Shown here: in pieces, positions 50,153 through 57,928 of the stretch
Layout: each line of letters starts with the position of its first letter
How positions within the stretch are numbered: position 1 is the first letter of the stretch
Assembly (NCBI RefSeq): GCF_001956045.1
Contig: NZ_MRTH01000002.1
Coordinates: 372,001-436,000, forward strand
Direction of reading: 5' to 3'
DNA: 64,000 nucleotides
From: Paenibacillus sp. FSL H7-0331
GTDB lineage: Bacteria; Bacillota; Bacilli; Paenibacillales; NBRC-103111
Program-made: the position numbers and the translations under genes
The notes under the pieces: model-generated
Told to the model about the DNA's origin: nothing
Databases searched by the model: none
The model's input: the letters and a program-made list of their open reading frames with translations, nothing else

Positions 50153-51355
50153 ATGGCTGATAAGAGCAATTACTTAACTACCGGGCAAATGGCCAAGCGA
50201 ACGGGTCTGACTGTAAGGACTTTAAGATATTATGACCAGATTGGTTTGTTAAGCCCTTCGCAGAACGTTGATCCTTCTAAACGTATGTATAGCAAACAGG
50301 ATATGATCAGATTACAAAAAATACAGACCTTAAAATATATTGGGTTGTCCCTCCAGGAAATCACCAAATTACTTAATGATTCTTCATTGCTTGAACAAGA
50401 TTTACGCAGTTCACTGGCTTTGCAAAAAGAAATCATGCTGCAAAAAACAGCGCATATGAAATATGTAGTAAGAGCAATCAGTGAGGCGATGGACTTATTA
50501 GACGAACAAAAGGCTGATGTGGACTGGGGAGGCTTGGCGGATCTCATTCAAATTGTACATACAGAAAAGGACTGGGCAGAGCAATACCTGACTGCATACC
50601 GACTGCAAGCAAGGATCGAGCTGTACGACAAATTCAGTGTCAATACTATCGGTTGGCATCATTGGTTCTTCGAACATTTAAGGAATCAACCTGATTTGAA
50701 AATATTAGAGCTTGGTTGTGGGAATGGCACCTTATGGGCTAGAAATATAAATCGAATTCCTGAGTCCTGGAATATTACGCTCACCGACCTGTCTGCTGGT
50801 ATGCTGGATGAAGCTCGTAAGCACATAGACGAGTCTGATAATCGATTTAAATACCTGATAGCAGATGCCCAGAGTATTCCATTTCATAATGAACAATTTG
50901 ACATCGTGATCGCTAACCATATGCTATATCATGTGTCGGATATTCCTAAAGCACTATCTGAAATATACAGGGTCATGAAGTCCGATGCCGTATTGTACGC
51001 TTCAACTATGAGTAAGAGCCACTTGCGGGAAATCGAGCACATTGCCAACGCATTCGATCCCCATATACAGGTGTTAGATCCGGTTATGGAAAGGTTTGAG
51101 TTTGATAATGGAACCGATATGCTTGAAGGTTTGTTCTCAGAAATCAAGCTGATCCGGTATGAGGATGAAATGATTGTTGACCAAATTCAGCCACTTCTCA
51201 ATTACATCACCTCGACACCGATGAATGCCAGAAGCATTTTGACCGGAGTCAAATTGGAGAAATTCAAGTCCTTTTTGCAGGCTATACTTGATCGTGACGG
51301 CAGCATTCATATATCCAAAGATACGGGTTTTTTCCAGGTCAATAAAAAAGCTTGA
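50153..51355 (+). CDS. MerR regulator fused to a SAM-dependent methyltransferase
   Basis: 400 residues. Residues 1-120 are a MerR domain: TTGQMAKRTGLTVRTLRYYDQ, LSPSQNVDPSKRMYSKQDM, and a long dimerisation helix (LALQKEIMLQKTAHMKYVVR). From about 160 a class I methyltransferase follows, with the SAM loop LKILELGCGNGTLWA, LTDLSAGMLDEA and FDIVIANHMLYHVSD. The normal MerR effector domain is thus replaced by an enzyme. It may act on a small molecule that it also senses, or methylate an inducing toxin. No target gene other than itself is evident. Confidence 0.9.
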   Translation: MADKSNYLTTGQMAKRTGLTVRTLRYYDQIGLLSPSQNVDPSKRMYSKQDMIRLQKIQTLKYIGLSLQEITKLLNDSSLLEQDLRSSLALQKEIMLQKTAHMKYVVRAISEAMDLLDEQKADVDWGGLADLIQIVHTEKDWAEQYLTAYRLQARIELYDKFSVNTIGWHHWFFEHLRNQPDLKILELGCGNGTLWARNINRIPESWNITLTDLSAGMLDEARKHIDESDNRFKYLIADAQSIPFHNEQFDIVIANHMLYHVSDIPKALSEIYRVMKSDAVLYASTMSKSHLREIEHIANAFDPHIQVLDPVMERFEFDNGTDMLEGLFSEIKLIRYEDEMIVDQIQPLLNYITSTPMNARSILTGVKLEKFKSFLQAILDRDGSIHISKDTGFFQVNKKA

Positions 51356-51434
51356 AGGTGACGTAACGTAACCCTATATAATCGAAAAAGATCAGGCATC
51401 CAAATGATCTATCAGATTTCAGGGAGGTTAAGTC

Positions 51435-52382
51435 GTGAATCAACAGATCCGAATCATTAAAGAGGAAATTTTATCCGACAACTGGTATGTACTCAAGAAA
51501 ATAACTTTCATGCGGCCCAACAAAGAAGGTAGCTGGAAAACCCAAGCCAGAGAAGCCTACGACCGAGGAAATGGAGCTACGATCCTGCTATACAATCGTG
51601 AGAAGCAAACCGTAATTCTCACCCGACAATTTCGGATGCCAACTTATGTGAATGGGAATGAAACCGGACTTTTAATTGAATCGTGTGCGGGCTTGTTGGA
51701 TAAAGAAAATGCGGTGAATTGCATTATTCGGGAAACGGAGGAGGAAACAGGATATCGGGTAACGAGCATACAAAAAATCGGTGAAGCTTACATGTCACCA
51801 GGTTCTGTTACCGAGATGCTGTACTTTTATACTGCCGAATATGCAGATCATATGCGAGTTGGCGATGGAGGCGGCTTGGAGGAGGAACAAGAAAACATCG
51901 AAGTGTTAGAATACCCGTTTGCGGAAGCTATTAACATGGTGAAAAATGGTGAAATCAAGGATGCAAAAACGATTATGCTGCTGCAGCACGCTCAGATTAA
52001 CAGATTATTGGGACCCCCAAAAGCACAGCATATTCTAATTGCCGGTCCTTATCGCTCAGGAACTGGAGATGACCCCCGTCTGATTGAGCACAACGTTAGC
52101 TTGATGAACAATATGGCCCTTGACGTATATGAGAAAGGCCATTTGCCCGTATTAGGCGAGTGGTATGCGCTGCCTTTGATCGAGAAAGCGGGCTCACTTG
52201 CAATAGGTGACGATATATTTAACCGGATCTTTCATCCTTCATCCATCCGGCTGTTACAATGCTGTGATGCGGTGCTTCGAATTGGCGGACCCTCACAAGG
52301 TGCTGATGAGATGGTAAGGATCGCGATGGAACAAGGAAAGATCATTTATCAAGATATTTCGGAAATCTCTTCAATTAAATAA
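51435..52382 (+). CDS. Nudix hydrolase (NudK-like) fused to a DUF4406 domain
   Basis: 315 residues from GTG 51435, with AGGGAGG upstream. Residues 1-195 are a NudK/ADP-ribose pyrophosphatase-like Nudix domain. The box reads AGLLDKENAVNCIIRETEEETGYRV; the REx-x-EExG core is intact, while the usual leading G is shifted by one residue. Residues 200-315 (HILIAGPYRSGTGDD, MALDVYEKGHLPVLGEWYAL, CCDAVLRIGGPSQGADEMV) are a DUF4406/nucleoside 2-deoxyribosyltransferase-like domain. Together they suggest processing of a nucleotide-sugar or modified nucleotide. I do not know a characterised fusion of this type. Confidence 0.87.
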   Translation: MNQQIRIIKEEILSDNWYVLKKITFMRPNKEGSWKTQAREAYDRGNGATILLYNREKQTVILTRQFRMPTYVNGNETGLLIESCAGLLDKENAVNCIIRETEEETGYRVTSIQKIGEAYMSPGSVTEMLYFYTAEYADHMRVGDGGGLEEEQENIEVLEYPFAEAINMVKNGEIKDAKTIMLLQHAQINRLLGPPKAQHILIAGPYRSGTGDDPRLIEHNVSLMNNMALDVYEKGHLPVLGEWYALPLIEKAGSLAIGDDIFNRIFHPSSIRLLQCCDAVLRIGGPSQGADEMVRIAMEQGKIIYQDISEISSIK

Positions 52383-52387
52383 AATGT

Positions 52388-52439
52388 ACATATCAAACCA
52401 GACTTTCAGCCTTTGGGGCCGGAGGTCTGGTTTGATGTG
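52388..52439. terminator. Long inverted repeat between convergent genes
   Basis: ATCAAACCAGAC at 52392-52403 and GTCTGGTTTGAT at 52425-52436 form a perfect 12-bp stem. The T run is weak, so it is terminator-like. Confidence 0.6.
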
Positions 52440-52466
52440 CGGATTTCACGCTATCTAAAAAACTTA

Positions 52467-53021
52467 TTATTTCAATAATCTAAGAAATTCTCTCATAAAT
52501 CCGGGCAGATCCGGCCAGGCATGTCCTGAAACAATATTGCCATCTACCTGCAAAGTCTCAGAGGAGTAGATCGCACCCAGGTTTTCCACATCCGGACGGC
52601 AAGCTGTATAGGCAGTCATGGTCTTGCCTTCAAAATATTGATTGCTTTTCAGGGCATTAAGTACTAGAACGGCGTGGCATATAGCACCAACCGGTTTATT
52701 AGCTTCAAAAAAGTGACTGACGATCCGTGGAATATTTTCATTCAGTCGGATGTATTCAGGAGCGCGGCCGCCTGGGATAATAAGACCGTCATATTCAGTC
52801 GGATCTACTTGATCAAAGGCTATGTGCGATTCCAATTGATATCCCGGCTTCTCTGTATAAGTGTCCCAGCCCTCAAAATCATGAACGACGGTCCGCAGCA
52901 CTTTTTTCGTTGGCGAGGCAATGACAGCTTCGTAACCTTCTTCCAGAACGCGATAGTAAGGGTAATAAATTTCTAATGATTCCACGGCATCTCCAGTGAT
53001 GAAAAGGACCTTTTTAGACAT
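52467..53021 (-). CDS. DJ-1/PfpI family protein
   Basis: 184 residues. The nucleophile elbow VGAICHAVLVL with Cys115, the general-acid region Glu17 (DAVESLEIYYP) and GLIIPGGRAPEYIR identify the DJ-1/PfpI superfamily. Activities in this group include glyoxalase/deglycase, protease-like and chaperone functions. VASPTKK and VHDFEGWDTYTEKPGY resemble the PfpI/YraA-like stress proteins. It is monocistronic, with no partner that narrows the role. Confidence 0.88.
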   Translation of the reverse strand: MSKKVLFITGDAVESLEIYYPYYRVLEEGYEAVIASPTKKVLRTVVHDFEGWDTYTEKPGYQLESHIAFDQVDPTEYDGLIIPGGRAPEYIRLNENIPRIVSHFFEANKPVGAICHAVLVLNALKSNQYFEGKTMTAYTACRPDVENLGAIYSSETLQVDGNIVSGHAWPDLPGFMREFLRLLK

Positions 53022-53182
53022 TCAATCACTCCTGAAACAAATTTGGGTATTTATCCCATATACTAATTGTATCGAACATTTGTCTCTTGTAAAGAGGGAC
53101 TTATCCTACAGTGAATATTAATCGACAGTAAGTGGGAACATGATAGAAACCTGTATTGAACTAGAGATAAGGAATGGTGTTC

Positions 53183-53348
53183 ATGGTTTCATTCTTGATC
53201 ACGTTTATGCGATTGATAAACGGCATTTGGAAAAATATTTACAATGATTTATATCGTGGTCGGAACCGGATTGTTTGTGGGTTTGATGTTTCATGTAGCC
53301 CGTGCGATATTAAATCGACAGGAAGATAACAGTACAACGGATAAATGA
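53183..53348 (+). pseudogene. Remnant of a two-helix potassium channel
   Basis: The first frame (ATG 53183) reads MVSFLITFMRLINGIWKN, like the N-terminus of small Ion_trans_2 channels. A second frame then reads IYIVVGTGLFVGLMFHVARAIL to a TGA at 53346-53348, like their second membrane helix. The pore helix and TVGYGD selectivity filter that should lie between are deleted, and the two pieces are in different frames. It cannot make a channel. Confidence 0.6.
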
Positions 53349-53351
53349 TAA

Positions 53352-53408
53352 AGTCGCGGTTTCAACTCGATAAAGAATCGGGTACCGACGGCTTTTCTTT
53401 TTGTCATT
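53352..53408 (+). terminator. Imperfect terminator-like hairpin
   Basis: AAAGTCGCGG..CTCGAT pairs imperfectly with ATCGGGTACCGACGGCTTTT, then TCTTTTTG follows. Probably the terminator of the lost channel gene. Confidence 0.5.
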
Positions 53409-53464
53409 CCTCAATGAAACGGAGCGAGTGATCGGAAAGGTTCGATTGTTAAGTACGTCCTCTC

Positions 53465-53516
53465 TTGACATGAATGAGATAATTGATTAGTATGTTTCAT
53501 ATACTTATAGGGGTAT
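53465..53516 (+). promoter_or_regulatory. Promoter and CstR-type operator of the persulfide operon
   Basis: TTGACA at 53465-53470, 17 bp, TAGTAT at 53488-53493. Directly downstream, ATACTTATAGGGGTAT at 53501-53516 resembles the palindrome found in front of the repressor gene (55906-55921), differing mainly in the left half-site. A repressor there would block initiation or clearance. Confidence 0.65.
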
Positions 53517-53549
53517 ATGTATATAATATAAAATATGGAGGTAATAAGG

Positions 53550-54125
53550 ATGTCAGTAATTCATGTAGATCAGACACTGGATTGTAGAGGGCTTGCTTGT
53601 CCGATGCCTATCGTCAAAACCAAAAAAGCAATGAGTGCTATTCATTCGGGTCAAGTTATAGAGGTTCTAGCAACGGATAAAGGTTCATTAGCTGATTTTC
53701 AAGCATGGGCTTCAAATACGGGACATCAGTATCTGGGGACTGTTCACGAAGGTAACGTTTTGAAGCATTTTATTCGAAAGGCGAACCCAGATGAGGTTAA
53801 AGAGGAACTGAAGTATATGCATACTGTAACCAATGGAGAGCTGTTGAGACGGATAGAGGCCAATGAAAAACTAACAGTTATAGATGTGCGTGAACCAGCA
53901 GAATACGCTTTTAACCGGATTCCAGGAGCCGTTTCCATACCATTCGGTGATTTGGAACAACGATGGCATGAGTTAGATCCGAATCAGACTTTTTATATGA
54001 TTTGCCGTACCGGAAATCGAAGTGATCGGGCATGTCAACTGCTGGCTGATAAAGGATTTACAGCTGTAGCCAATGTGTTAAACGGAATGTCCGATTGGAG
54101 TGGACCGACAGAAAGTAATCAATGA
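53550..54125 (+). CDS. TusA-rhodanese fusion sulfurtransferase (CstA-like)
   Basis: 191 residues from ATG 53550, GGAGG about ten bases upstream. Residues 1-78 are a TusA domain with the acceptor Cys17 in [15 protein letters not shown]. Residues 92-190 are a rhodanese domain with active-site Cys152 in [11 protein letters not shown] and [17 protein letters not shown]. The two can pass persulfide sulfur between cysteines. Staphylococcal CstA joins rhodanese, TusA and a DsrE-like part; here the DsrE part is a separate gene at 55392. It is the first gene of the operon behind the CstR-type operator. Confidence 0.9.
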   Translation: MSVIHVDQTLDCRGLACPMPIVKTKKAMSAIHSGQVIEVLATDKGSLADFQAWASNTGHQYLGTVHEGNVLKHFIRKANPDEVKEELKYMHTVTNGELLRRIEANEKLTVIDVREPAEYAFNRIPGAVSIPFGDLEQRWHELDPNQTFYMICRTGNRSDRACQLLADKGFTAVANVLNGMSDWSGPTESNQ

Positions 54126-54183
54126 ACCCATTTTCAAAAGTACGCCCACAGAAAGGTTGTCAGTTGAAAGGGGACTTATCTAT

Positions 54184-55332
54184 ATGTTAACTACATCACA
54201 AATACAGCCAATGACTGCCAAAGAATTAACTCGATTCATCATAAATAAGCAAGATTTATTTATTCTTGATGTTCGAAACAAAATTGATTTTAACAATTGG
54301 AAAATTGAAGGTAAGGGCATTGAGGTCATTAATATTCCGTATTTTGATTTGTTGGATGGTGTGGATGCTGCACTTGAACAAATCCCGGTTGGGAAGAAGG
54401 TTCTGGTCGTTTGTGCCAAGGAAGGGTCATCCATATTTGTCGCTCAACAAATCATCGAAGCCGGGCGATCCGAAATCTTTTATCTTGAAGGTGGCATGAA
54501 GTCCTGGAGTGAGCATTTGGAGCCTGTGAAAGTTGGGGATCTTACTGATGGCGGTTCGATCTACCAGTTTATTCGCATTGGCAAAGGGTGTCTCTCCTAC
54601 ATGATTATTTCTCATGGTGAAGCAGCCGTTGTGGATACGGCCAGAATGACCGAAGTTTATGAAAGCTTTGCCCAAGAACAGCATGTTCAGATTAGACACA
54701 CCCTGGATACCCATCTCCATGCCGACCATATTTCTGGTGGTCGTTTATTAGCGGAACAAGTGGGAGCAGCCTATTGGTTACCGCCCAAAGACGCAACTGA
54801 AGTGAAGTATAATTATGAAAGGCTTGAAGAAGGTCTGGTTATTCCTGTTGGAAACACCCAAATCGATATCCAGCCCATATACTCTCCGGGCCATACCATT
54901 GGTAGCACCTCCTTCATTGTGGATGGAAGATACTTACTTACAGGCGATATTTTATTTATCGATTCCATAGGTCGTCCAGACTTAGCTGGTAAAGCGGAGG
55001 ATTGGGTCGGAGATCTTCACGATACATTATACAACCGTTACAAAGAACTACCTGATGATTTGATCGTCCTGCCCGCGCACTTTGGCAAGATTTCCGAGCT
55101 TGGTGCAAACGGAAGTGCTTCTGCCAGCTTGGCTGAGCTGTATCTCAACAATCCGGGATTAAATATAGAAGATGAGGCCGAATTCAGGTATCAGGTAACG
55201 AAGCATTTACCGCCGCAGCCTCATGCATATCAAGAAATACGTCAAACGAACATGGGGAAAATGGAGCCGAGTGAGGAAGAGCAGCGTGACATGGAGATGG
55301 GACCAAACCGCTGTGCGATTCACGACAAATAA
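54184..55332 (+). CDS. Rhodanese-metallo-beta-lactamase persulfide dioxygenase (CstB-like)
   Basis: 382 residues from ATG 54184, with AAAGGGG upstream. Residues 8-112 are a rhodanese domain with Cys77 in [13 protein letters not shown]. Residues 120-345 are a metallo-beta-lactamase domain of the ETHE1 type, with the iron ligands H177-x-H179-x-D181-H182 in [12 protein letters not shown], then [11 protein letters not shown] and [16 protein letters not shown]. Such enzymes oxidise low-molecular-weight persulfides with O2; with a rhodanese the product can be thiosulfate. In S. aureus CstB the rhodanese follows the dioxygenase; here it precedes it. Confidence 0.92.
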   Translation: MLTTSQIQPMTAKELTRFIINKQDLFILDVRNKIDFNNWKIEGKGIEVINIPYFDLLDGVDAALEQIPVGKKVLVVCAKEGSSIFVAQQIIEAGRSEIFYLEGGMKSWSEHLEPVKVGDLTDGGSIYQFIRIGKGCLSYMIISHGEAAVVDTARMTEVYESFAQEQHVQIRHTLDTHLHADHISGGRLLAEQVGAAYWLPPKDATEVKYNYERLEEGLVIPVGNTQIDIQPIYSPGHTIGSTSFIVDGRYLLTGDILFIDSIGRPDLAGKAEDWVGDLHDTLYNRYKELPDDLIVLPAHFGKISELGANGSASASLAELYLNNPGLNIEDEAEFRYQVTKHLPPQPHAYQEIRQTNMGKMEPSEEEQRDMEMGPNRCAIHDK

Positions 55333-55391
55333 ACACGAACCTTCATTACACCTTCCTTAGCTCAACCTATGTGAAAAAGGGGATATAGAAC

Positions 55392-55874
55392 ATGGACAAT
55401 AATAAAGAAAGAACCACAATTGTCTTATTCAGCGGCGAATTGGATAAGGCGATAGCTGCCTTTATTATAGCGAACGGTGCTGCAGCTTATGATCATGATG
55501 TGACGATTTTCTTTACCTTTTGGGGTTTAAACACGCTACGTAAAGATGAAATTGTAAATACGCAAAAGGGTATTCTTGAAAAAGCATTTGGTTGGATGAT
55601 GCCGAGGGGAGCCAATAAATTAGGTTTGTCAAAAATGAATTTTGCAGGCATGGGTCCGCAGATGATTAAACACGTAATGAAAAAACATAATGCCCTGTCA
55701 CTGCCGCAGCTGATTGAGTTGGCACAAGAGCAAGGTGTAAAGCTGGTTGCTTGTACGATGACCATGGATCTCCTTGGTTTACAGCAGGAAGAATTACTGG
55801 ATGGATTGGAATATGCAGGAGTGGCTGCTTATCTGGGAGATGCCAGCCACGCAAAAGTGAATCTGTTTATATGA
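55392..55874 (+). CDS. DsrE/DsrF-like sulfur-carrier protein (DsrE2 type)
   Basis: 160 residues. TTIVLFSGELDKAIAAFIIAN, GHDV-like HDVTIFFTFWGLNTLRK, and the Cys in KLVACTMTMDLLGL at about residue 118 identify the DsrE2 branch. The MNFAGMGPQMIKHVMKK segment is also typical. The Cys carries persulfide sulfur and exchanges it with TusA and rhodanese partners, both encoded just upstream. A hydrophobic middle may mediate membrane contact. AAAAAGGGG precedes the ATG. Confidence 0.9.
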   Translation: MDNNKERTTIVLFSGELDKAIAAFIIANGAAAYDHDVTIFFTFWGLNTLRKDEIVNTQKGILEKAFGWMMPRGANKLGLSKMNFAGMGPQMIKHVMKKHNALSLPQLIELAQEQGVKLVACTMTMDLLGLQQEELLDGLEYAGVAAYLGDASHAKVNLFI

Positions 55875-55905
55875 TATTGGCTAATTGCATTTTTTTATTT
55901 ATAAT

Positions 55906-55921
55906 ATACCTATACAGGTAT
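55906..55921. promoter_or_regulatory. CstR-type operator before the repressor gene
   Basis: ATACCT-ATAC-AGGTAT is a perfect 6-4-6 palindrome, 22 bases before the repressor ATG, and implies autoregulation. Confidence 0.7.
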
Positions 55922-55943
55922 GAGTTTAATGAAAGGATGTGTG

Positions 55944-56216
55944 ATGAGTATGGAATACAATTATACCGAGGATATGAAAAAACGGTTGAGAAGAATTGAA
56001 GGCCAGGTGCGCGGGGTTCTGCGATTAATGGAAGAAGGTAAAACCTGCAAGGAAGTCGTGAGCCAGTTATCTGCGGTAAGAAATGCATCGGACAAGGCTT
56101 TAGCACAAATTGTCGCTGTTAATTTGCAGCAATGCTTGCTGGAAGAACAGGCCGCAGGAAGAGATACGAGCAAGCTCGTTCAAGAAGCAGTTGAGCTGCT
56201 GGTCAAAAGTCGTTAA
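55944..56216 (+). CDS. cstR: CstR-type persulfide-sensing repressor (DUF156)
   Basis: 90 residues from ATG 55944, AAAGGA seven bases upstream. The core is MKKRLRRIEGQVRGVLRLMEEG. In the register of CsoR metal ligands it has Cys35, Asn60 and Cys64. The His needed for Cu(I) is replaced by Asn while both cysteines are kept, the hallmark of CstR, whose two cysteines form di-, tri- or tetrasulfide links with reactive sulfur species. The 29-residue Cys-Cys spacing equals that of S. aureus CstR (C31/C60). It probably represses the operon from 53550 and its own promoter. Confidence 0.92.
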   Translation: MSMEYNYTEDMKKRLRRIEGQVRGVLRLMEEGKTCKEVVSQLSAVRNASDKALAQIVAVNLQQCLLEEQAAGRDTSKLVQEAVELLVKSR

Positions 56217-56261
56217 TTGTTGCCATTCATATATGTAATTAGTGATCAGGGAGGATCTTCG

Positions 56262-56615
56262 ATGACTGTTGTTGTACTGCTTCTAATCATTAGCGCTTTA
56301 TGGATTATTCGAATGGTTCGTCCCGTGAAAGGATTGGCTTTCGTCGATTCCAAGGTATTATCCAGTCCATCGGAAGCCATGACAATGAAAATTCTAGATG
56401 TTCGGGATGCAGCCGATTACCGCAATTGCCATATACCGAGCTCGATCAATATATCCATAGGCCGTTTGCCTTTTGTGTGGAAACAAGAGCTTTCACCCAA
56501 TGAGTCTATCCTTATCGTGTCTGAAAGTCCTTACAAAAGTAAAAAAGCTGCGCGTCTATTGAAAAAACAAGGCTTTGACCAATTATATGCACTACGAAAC
56601 ATGAATTGCGCATAG
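56262..56615 (+). CDS. Membrane-anchored rhodanese-like protein lacking the active cysteine
   Basis: 117 residues from ATG 56262 (GGGAGG seven bases upstream). Residues 3-17 (VVVLLLIISALWIIR) form a single membrane anchor. A short rhodanese domain follows: KILDVRDAADYRNCHIPSSINI and KQELSPNESILIVSESPYKSKKAARLL. At the position of the catalytic CxxGxRS loop it reads SESPYKSK, so the sulfur-carrying Cys is absent. Two other cysteines occur (Cys57 region and the penultimate residue). It may be a binding or regulatory relative in the persulfide operon. Confidence 0.8.
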   Translation: MTVVVLLLIISALWIIRMVRPVKGLAFVDSKVLSSPSEAMTMKILDVRDAADYRNCHIPSSINISIGRLPFVWKQELSPNESILIVSESPYKSKKAARLLKKQGFDQLYALRNMNCA

Positions 56616-56629
56616 TAAAGTGAAGTCGA

Positions 56630-56678
56630 GAAAGGTACAGTCACTCACGAAAAGTGGGGGGACAGTATCTTTTTTTTC
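56630..56678 (+). terminator. Terminator, first copy of a duplicated hairpin
   Basis: AAGGTACAGTC pairs imperfectly with GGACAGTATCTT, followed by eight T residues. The sequence GAAAGGTACAGTCACTCACG and flank recurs at 57398, on the other side of the SRPBCC gene. Confidence 0.75.
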
Positions 56679-56744
56679 TGGAGGGGAAGAAGCCGTTATT
56701 CCTTTTATATGTAAAATCATACCTATGAATCTCTGAAAAAAACA

Positions 56745-56782
56745 AATATTCCTTGACAGGAATATTCCGTTTCAAGTATATT
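56745..56782 (+). promoter_or_regulatory. Promoter with palindromic operator spanning the -35 box
   Basis: AATATTCC-TTGACA-GGAATATT (56745-56766) is a perfect 8-6-8 inverted repeat whose centre is the -35 hexamer. The -10 is TATATT at 56777-56782 (18-bp spacer). A dimeric repressor, perhaps ArsR-type, would directly occlude the -35. Confidence 0.65.
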
Positions 56783-56812
56783 TAATGTATCAAATTAAAG
56801 GAGGAAAATAAC

Positions 56813-57337
56813 TTGTCAAATGAACATGCAACCAACAAAATGACAACGAAGATCGAAGGCCGGGAGCTGGTACTGGAGCGTACCTTTGACGCGCCGCGCA
56901 AGCTTGTGTTTCAGGCATTTTCAGAGGCTGAGCATTTAAAGCACTGGTGGGGCCCGAAAGGCTGGTCACTTCCGGTATGCAACATTGATTTCAGACCCGG
57001 AGGCGTCTGGCACTTCTGTATGAAATGCACAGATGAGAGTCAGGAATATTATGGTCAAGAATCTTGGGGCAAAGCCGTTTACAAAGAAATCATCGCGCCG
57101 GAGAGGATCGTCTACGTCGATTCCTTCTCGGATGCGGAAGGCAACACGGTAGCGGATATGCCGGAGACGCTAATCACGATGACCTTTATCGAACAGGAAG
57201 GCAAAACTACAATCATTAGTCGCGCTGAATACGCATCGGCCGAAGCCGTCAAAACCGTCCTTGATATGGGTATGATCCAGGGAATAACTGAAACTTACGA
57301 TAACCTGGAGCGCCATCTGAATGATATCCAAAAGTGA
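56813..57337 (+). CDS. SRPBCC/AHSA1-type protein
   Basis: 174 residues from TTG 56813, AAGGAGG seven bases upstream. The AHSA1 pattern is strong: LVLERTFDAPRKLVFQAFSEAEHLKHWWGPKGWSLP, DFRPGGVWHFCM, MTFIEQEGKTTIISR and MGMIQGITETYDNLERHL. The fold has a hydrophobic cavity; the ligand is unknown. Homologues are frequently encoded next to ArsR-type regulators that control them, but none is present here although an operator-like palindrome covers the promoter. Near-identical hairpins flank the gene. Confidence 0.9.
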   Translation: MSNEHATNKMTTKIEGRELVLERTFDAPRKLVFQAFSEAEHLKHWWGPKGWSLPVCNIDFRPGGVWHFCMKCTDESQEYYGQESWGKAVYKEIIAPERIVYVDSFSDAEGNTVADMPETLITMTFIEQEGKTTIISRAEYASAEAVKTVLDMGMIQGITETYDNLERHLNDIQK

Positions 57338-57397
57338 CTGTAGGAGAAAGGCTATCTGGCTTTGAAGCCGGCCATTGAAAAAGTTCCATAGATGCAA

Positions 57398-57445
57398 GAA
57401 AGGTACAGTCACTCACGAAAAATGGGGAGACTGTACCTTATTTGT
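57398..57445 (+). terminator. Terminator, second copy of the duplicated hairpin
   Basis: AAGGTACAGTC and GACTGTACCTT form a perfect 11-bp stem, then ATTTGTT. The left part is a direct repeat of 56630-56653. Confidence 0.75.
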
Positions 57446-57828
57446 TCTGTATAATTAAACCTGAAGAATTTATAAAAAAGATAAGCAAAGGGAAGTGTGA
57501 CAACATTCAAATCCTATTTATATGCAGTAAAAATAAATGGCGAAGTTTAACGGCAGAACAGATATTTAACGGACGTAATGGACATGAGGTGAAATCAGCA
57601 GGTACGGAAGAGAAAGCGAGGATACGGGTCACTGAAGGACACATTGGGTGGGCGGACCTTATTTTTGTTATGGAGAAGAAACATTTAAGAAGGTTAAAGG
57701 ATAAATTCAGTATAGAGATCTCACAAAAAAGGGTCATTTGTTTAGATATCCTTGACGACTTTAACTTTATGGATCAGGATTTAATTGAAATTCTTGAGTC
57801 AAGAGTCCAAGAATACATAGAAATATAA
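57442..57828 (+). CDS. Low-molecular-weight protein tyrosine phosphatase-like protein, start uncertain
   Basis: The frame is open from TTG 57442 for 128 codons, but that TTG directly abuts the terminator hairpin and has no ribosome site. Family members begin right before the ILFICSKNKWRSLTAEQIF phosphatase loop (C-S-x-N-K-W-R-S). At that place is ATT 57505, with AAAGGGAAGTG seven to ten bases upstream, so an ATT start or an ATG-to-ATT mutation is likely; the natural protein would then have 107 residues. Further family marks are SAGTEEKARIRVTEGHIGWADLIFVMEKKH and VICLDILDDF. It may be weakly translated or dead. Confidence 0.6.
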   Translation: MFCIIKPEEFIKKISKGKCDNIQILFICSKNKWRSLTAEQIFNGRNGHEVKSAGTEEKARIRVTEGHIGWADLIFVMEKKHLRRLKDKFSIEISQKRVICLDILDDFNFMDQDLIEILESRVQEYIEI

Positions 57829-57928
57829 AAAATGCTGCTCCAATACGGATTAGTGTGAGAATTGAATTTTAACATGGAATCGGACTTTAAGTACCATGAC
57901 GAATAAAGGAATAAAGGGAGGCAGTTTG

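Noticed and set aside
55944..56216. Second copper sensor CsoR
   Set aside because: The Cu(I) His ligand is replaced by Asn60 and the operon is for sulfur transfer, so a CstR assignment fits better.
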